From positions 1 through 9,919 of the forward strand of contig JANXXV010000347.1 in NCBI GenBank assembly GCA_025350445.1: a stretch of 9,919 nt of DNA. Reading direction: 5' to 3'. Under the pieces are notes generated by a model. It searched no databases, was not told the origin of the DNA, and was given only the letters and a program-made list of their open reading frames with translations. A program made the translations under genes and the position numbers. Below are positions 7,245 to 9,919 of the stretch, in pieces; the first letter of the stretch is position 1, and every line of letters begins with the position of its first letter. Source of the DNA: Bryobacteraceae bacterium (GTDB lineage Bacteria; Acidobacteriota; Terriglobia; Bryobacterales; Bryobacteraceae).

Positions 7245-8084
7245 ATGAACCGCAGGCTTATGATAACCGGCACGGCCGCAGTGGCGCTGCTGCTGATCGC
7301 GATCTCAAGCTTTGCGCAAAGGGGACGCGGGCGCATTCAGGAGCGCGAGGAAGACGATGTTCCCCTGCCTGTCCGCGCCGCCGAGTTTCATTTCCTTCGT
7401 CTGGAATATACCGACCTGCCGCAGTTCCATCGTAGATGGGGATATTCGTCGCGCGACGGGCAGGGCAGCGGTTGGTGGAACGTGGATTGGCCCGCGGCGG
7501 AGAATCACTTTACTGTCGGCATTCAGCGTTTGACCAGAGTGGACACAGGCGATCCGCGGCATCTGCGGCTCACCGACGACAGAATCTTCGATTACCCATG
7601 GATCTACGCGACGCAGACGGGATGGTGGGGTCTCACGGACCTGGAAACCGCACGCCTGCGCGAGTATTTACTTCGCGGCGGGTTCCTGGTGGTGGATGAT
7701 TTCTGGGGCCCCGAACAATGGGGAGTGTTCCGCCAGACGATGAACAGGGTGTTTCCGGAACGGCCAATCACTGACATCGGCGAGAAAGATTCGGTCATGC
7801 ACGTTCTTTACGACATCGAGCAGAAGGACTTGACGTTCATCCCGGGGTCACGGCATTTGCGGCGCGGGCCGGACGGAACAGTGCAAATCGTGCAGCCCGC
7901 GGGGACCAAACCGGCGTGGCGGGCAATGTACGACGATAAGAATCGCATGGTGGTAGCCGTGAACTTCAACACCGACGTGGCCGATGCGTGGGAGTTTGCC
8001 GATGTGCCTTATTACCCCGCGGAGATGACAACGCTGGCTTACCGGTATGGGATCAACTACGTTGTTTATTCGATGACGCACTAA
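7245..8084 (+). CDS. Exported DUF4159 domain protein
   Basis: The 279-residue protein has an N-terminal signal peptide or membrane anchor (positive MNRR, hydrophobic to about residue 22, then SFAQ as a likely cleavage point). The rest (about 45-277) is a single DUF4159 domain. It includes FHFLRLEYTDLP, a Trp-rich WWNVDWPAAENHF stretch, LRLTDDRIFDYPWIYATQTG, RLREYLLRGGFLVVDDFWG and a closing YRYGINYVVYSMTH. The LREYLLRGGFLVVDD part recalls the fold of class I amidotransferase-like proteins, but no catalytic Cys-His pair is obvious. The function of DUF4159 is unknown; it is often linked to membrane or gliding-type gene sets elsewhere, and no such partner is seen here. ATG 7245 has only GGGA 4 nt upstream, which is weak. 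A later in-frame ATG at 7260 would remove the positive N-region. No co-directional neighbour follows closely, so it appears to be monocistronic. Confidence 0.88.
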   Translation: MNRRLMITGTAAVALLLIAISSFAQRGRGRIQEREEDDVPLPVRAAEFHFLRLEYTDLPQFHRRWGYSSRDGQGSGWWNVDWPAAENHFTVGIQRLTRVDTGDPRHLRLTDDRIFDYPWIYATQTGWWGLTDLETARLREYLLRGGFLVVDDFWGPEQWGVFRQTMNRVFPERPITDIGEKDSVMHVLYDIEQKDLTFIPGSRHLRRGPDGTVQIVQPAGTKPAWRAMYDDKNRMVVAVNFNTDVADAWEFADVPYYPAEMTTLAYRYGINYVVYSMTH

Positions 8085-8214
8085 CCCGGCATCTGGATGG
8101 GTGTGCGAAGCCGAAGTGTCCTTCATGCCACACTGGATTTCGAAACCGGCTTCGGTCAAGGCCTACCCAACCGGCAAACTTCAGGTCCAGGTCGCCCAGC
8201 GTCTGGTGGGAACC
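8085..8214. other. Post-gene spacer, no recognisable gene
   Basis: Between the DUF4159 stop and the first palindromic element there is no identifiable gene or terminator. One plus-strand frame stays open from 8085 into the element and ends at the TGA at 8224 (containing KPASVKAYPTGKLQVQVAQ). I do not recognise it, and it has no good start of its own. Confidence 0.4.
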
Positions 8215-8342
8215 CTAGGAGACTGACGGAGATAGAAAATGCCCTACTTAGAATCAATCAGTTACAAGAATTTTACATCGACGAATTGTCCGTAAGTTAT
8301 TGATTCTAATCTCAAAGAAATCTATCTCCGACAGACTCCTAG
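8215..8342. mobile_element. MITE-like inverted-repeat element 1, flanked by CTAG
   Basis: Terminal inverted repeats of 23 bp (8214-8236 and 8321-8343) match at 21 positions. The ends read GAGACTGACGG and, reverse complemented, GAGTCTGTCGG. CTAG directly flanks both sides (8215-8218 and 8339-8342), so the element proper is 120 bp with a 4-bp direct repeat. CTAG is self-complementary, so it could instead be part of the terminal repeat. The interior is AT-rich, unlike the GC-rich surroundings. It contains a second palindrome (TTAGAATCAAT near 8248-8258, complementary to 8299-8309) with further pairing to about 8266/8291. No transposase is encoded. GAGACTG-type ends with a short TA-centred target duplication suggest mobilisation by an IS5/IS427- or IS630-type transposase, which is a guess. 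Confidence 0.65.
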
Positions 8343-8365
8343 GTTCACCGGCCAGCCCAGCCTCC

Positions 8366-8503
8366 TTAGCCGCTTTTCACCTGAACGGTAATAGTCTTCC
8401 CGGCATCGGCATATTTACCGTCGCTGATCAGCCGGCGGATACACCGGCACGTGCCACTTTGAAGAATACCGAAGCTTGAGGTTTAATGCGAATCGTCCGG
8501 CCA
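8366..8503 (-). pseudogene. Possible decayed 3' end of an unidentified minus-strand gene
   Basis: Two adjoining minus-strand frames look protein-like. One, entering from element 2, reads RTIRIKPQASVFFKVARAG and stops with TGA at 8430-8428. The next frame continues as SDGKYADAGKTITVQVKSG and stops with TAA at 8368-8366. The second has the beta-rich ending common in secreted bacterial proteins with Ig-like domains. Reading across them needs a frameshift near 8430, and the upstream side is cut by palindromic element 2 at 8504. I do not recognise the family, and a chance pair of open frames is possible. Confidence 0.3.
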
Positions 8504-8711
8504 CTAGTGTAGTGTCCAAGAAATAGCTGGACAGGCCAAGTCGTGTCTCACAGTAGGGGTTCATCTCAAAAATCCGCGTTTATCGGCGTCCATCCGCGGC
8601 CAATAATTATGCGCCGCCCAGTATTAGCTCCCGATCGACGCCGATAAACGCAGATTTTGCGCGGAACCGCAGTATTCGATCTGTCCAGCTATTTCTTGGA
8701 CACTGCACTAG
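8504..8711. mobile_element. MITE-like inverted-repeat element 2 with nested palindrome, flanked by CTAG
   Basis: The 31-bp terminal inverted repeats (8504-8534 and 8681-8711) match at 30 positions; the only difference is T8510 against C at the mirrored site. CTAG lies at both extremes (8504-8507 and 8708-8711). If this is the target duplication, the element proper is exactly 200 bp (8508-8707) and runs from TGTAGTGTCC to GGACACTGCA. Each repeat also contains its own small palindrome, TGTCCA and TGGACA, 9 nt apart. The interior carries a second inverted repeat, annotated separately, so the whole can fold as two stacked stems. No transposase gene is present. The 30/31 identity suggests recent activity or selection on the structure. 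Confidence 0.7.
8569..8658. repeat. Inner palindrome of element 2, built from 10-nt repeats
   Basis: The arms 8569-8594 and 8633-8658 are reverse complements at 24 of 26 positions, with a loop of 38 nt. The left arm and its extension are three near-identical decamers: ATCCGCGTTT (8572-8581), ATCGGCGTCC (8582-8591) and ATCCGCGGCC (8592-8601). Wording of this kind resembles short intergenic repeats I recall from several bacterial genomes. It may be an older repeat captured inside the outer element. Confidence 0.6.
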
Positions 8712-8920
8712 CAATGCTACCAGGACACCCACCTGGATCACCGCGGCGCACGCCGGCAATTGACCGGCTCGGATAGAACCTGAAAAACGGCGCAGCGATC
8801 CGCAATTGACCGTAAGCCTCTCTAGCGGGTTCGAAGGCTCGGCTGGTACCGCATCCTTGTCCTTCGCCGCTGGTCGTGAATGACTGCGGCACTGACTCGA
8901 TGCGCCCGCGCTGTGCGAAA
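8712..8920. other. Upstream region of the globin-ankyrin gene
   Basis: No gene is seen here on the plus strand. GCAATTGACCG occurs twice in direct orientation (8756-8766 and 8802-8812), 46 bp apart. Each copy contains TTGACC, which resembles a -35 box, but no matching -10 box sits at a normal distance. The promoter of the following gene is presumably here or in element 2. Confidence 0.4.
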
Positions 8921-9919
8921 ATGTCCCACATGACTGGGCAGCCTTCAAACCCTGCAATAGCGGGGATGCACGTCTCCAATCTTTATGAGGCCATAGGCGG
9001 CGCCCCGGCCTGTCGCCAACTCGCCATCGCATTTTACGCCCGAGTAAAGCAGGACCCGGTACTCAGCCCGCTATTTCCCGGCAAATCGCTGAGGTGCGCG
9101 ATTGAAGAGTTCACCGCCTTCCTCGCCCAATTTTTGGGTGGACCGAGCACCGATTCCCAGCGCCGCTGGTGGCTCAGTATTCGTGAATCTCACCAGCGAT
9201 TCAAGATCGGCCAGCGCGAGCGGGACGCCTGGCTTGCCAACATGGCGCCGGCTCTTGCCGATTGTCAGATCGAAGAACCGGCGCGCAGTGAATTGGCGGA
9301 CTTTTTTGCGCGGTCGTCCGCCTACGTGGTGAACCACGGTGTGAACGACGGTGTGAACGACGGTGTGAATGACGGTGTGAACCAAGGTGAAGCGCCGCCT
9401 CATCGGCACCGGCCAATCGGCGTCCACGGCGAAAGTATGCGCCAGGAGATCTCACGCCGTTGGGACGCACAGATCGGACTGGATAAGGCCGTGGCCGCAA
9501 TACGCCGCGGGGATGCCAATTGTGCCATCGCCGTAGTCGAAGCGCCAGCCCTGAAGGCCTGTGGCCGGTCTGTGCATTCCGGTCTGTTCTCGTTAATGGT
9601 TCGAGGAGGGCAGCCGGCCTTGCTTGAGTACGTGCGAGCCAGGCTAACCAGCGATCCGGCCTTTACCCATGAGCGCTATGCCGGGCGAACGCTTTTGCAC
9701 GAAGCGGCTGCCGCGGGCAATGTGAACATGGTAGGCCTGCTTTTGAGTCTCGGTGCCAACCCAAACGCCCCAGACGGCGGCGAACACACGCCGCTCTATT
9801 CTTTATCCAATGAGTGCGCGGCTCCGGGAGGACCAGATGTAGTGCGCGCACTGGTGCAGGCCGGAGCAGATGTTGATGCCAAAGATGGCGCCAAACACTG
9901 CACCGCGCTGCACATGGCG
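8921..9919 (+). CDS. Truncated haemoglobin-ankyrin repeat fusion protein, C-terminus off the right edge
   Basis: The frame is open for 333 codons to the last base of the window. Residues about 19-125 form a 2/2 (truncated) globin: NLYEAIGGAPACRQLAIAFYARV, DPVLSPLF, FLGGP, then RESHQRFKIG and RDAWLANM. H91 is the predicted proximal heme ligand, Y39 fits the B10 distal tyrosine and W104 fits the G8 tryptophan of group II globins. A repetitive linker (V136-Q155) follows, then a charged region. Ankyrin repeats start at about R256 (RTLLHEAAAAGNVNMVGLLL, LGANPNA), with a second unit (ALVQAGADVDAKDG) and a third beginning at TALHMA. The globin should bind oxygen, NO or a redox ligand in the cytoplasm, and the ankyrin part should bind a partner protein; both roles are inferred. 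The start is uncertain: ATGs at 8921, 8930 and 8966 are in frame, none has a clear ribosome site, and 8966 lies closest to the globin fold. Confidence 0.85.
   Translation, partial: MSHMTGQPSNPAIAGMHVSNLYEAIGGAPACRQLAIAFYARVKQDPVLSPLFPGKSLRCAIEEFTAFLAQFLGGPSTDSQRRWWLSIRESHQRFKIGQRERDAWLANMAPALADCQIEEPARSELADFFARSSAYVVNHGVNDGVNDGVNDGVNQGEAPPHRHRPIGVHGESMRQEISRRWDAQIGLDKAVAAIRRGDANCAIAVVEAPALKACGRSVHSGLFSLMVRGGQPALLEYVRARLTSDPAFTHERYAGRTLLHEAAAAGNVNMVGLLLSLGANPNAPDGGEHTPLYSLSNECAAPGGPDVVRALVQAGADVDAKDGAKHCTALHMA
9326..9385 (+). repeat. 12-bp tandem repeat coding a four-residue linker repeat
   Basis: There are five units of 12 bp in frame. The core units are GGTGTGAACGAC (9338-9349 and 9350-9361), GGTGTGAATGAC (9362-9373) and GGTGTGAACCAA (9374-9385), preceded by a degenerate GTGGTGAACCAC (9326-9337). 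They encode repeated GVND in the linker after the globin domain. Because 12 is a multiple of three, changes in copy number would alter linker length without breaking the frame. Confidence 0.9.

Noticed and set aside
7055..7435. A 126-codon plus-strand frame overlapping the DUF4159 start
   Set aside because: It overlaps the DUF4159 signal peptide in another frame and has no family resemblance.
8569..8658. Factor-independent terminator for the flanking genes
   Set aside because: The stem is long but has a 38-nt loop and no T-run on the 3' side that fits either neighbouring gene; it is better explained as part of the repeat element.
8607..9032. Minus-strand frames at 8607-9032 and 8689-8979
   Set aside because: They run through the terminal repeat of element 2 and antisense to the globin start, with no recognisable protein features.
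9338..9385. Possible CRISPR-like short repeat array
   Set aside because: The repeats are contiguous 12-mers without spacers and lie in frame inside a coding sequence.

Overview
The window most resembles a chromosomal segment of an Acidobacteriota genome, probably of the Solibacter/Bryobacter type. This rests on gene content: a planctomycete-type PSCyt1/DUF1549/DUF1553 protein, a SoxC-type molybdoenzyme, a DUF4159 protein and GC-rich coding DNA. The assignment is inferred from memory of family distributions, not from a search.

Left two thirds (1-6845), all on the minus strand. Read in transcription order, a GAF-domain alpha-glucan phosphorylase (glgP-like, 6845-4179) is followed after about 120 bp by a tight three-gene cluster. 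The cluster holds a Tat-exported SoxC-like molybdenum sulfite/sulfane dehydrogenase (4058-2868), a monoheme SoxD-like cytochrome c (2875-2354, overlapping soxC by 8 bp), and a large PSCyt1-DUF1549-DUF1553 protein. The last gene starts with TTG at 2349, 4 bp after the cytochrome stop, and runs off the left edge. The two soxCD-like products should form a periplasmic sulfite- or sulfane-oxidising dehydrogenase that passes electrons to c-type cytochromes. The PSD1-family protein also carries CxxCH motifs and is very probably cotranscribed with them.

Middle (6846-8084). An upstream region of about 400 bp separates the minus-strand phosphorylase from a plus-strand gene for an exported DUF4159 protein (7245-8084). 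Just before that gene lies what looks like the 3' end of a sensor histidine kinase gene (7149-7232), with no recognisable kinase upstream of it.

Right (8085-8920). This stretch of about 830 bp has no intact gene. It contains two different non-coding inverted-repeat elements that look like MITEs, 8215-8342 and 8504-8711. Both are bounded by the tetranucleotide CTAG and both carry a second palindrome inside the first. Between them are two short minus-strand reading frames that look like the decayed 3' end of a gene.

Right edge (8921-9919). A plus-strand gene starts with a truncated (2/2) haemoglobin domain, continues through a linker made of a 12-bp tandem repeat, and enters ankyrin repeats that run off the window. 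The items most worth a second look are this globin-ankyrin fusion, the PtsP-like GAF domain on the phosphorylase, the soxC/soxD-like/PSD1 gene arrangement, and the pair of CTAG-flanked palindromic elements. No complete new multi-gene system can be demonstrated from this window alone.
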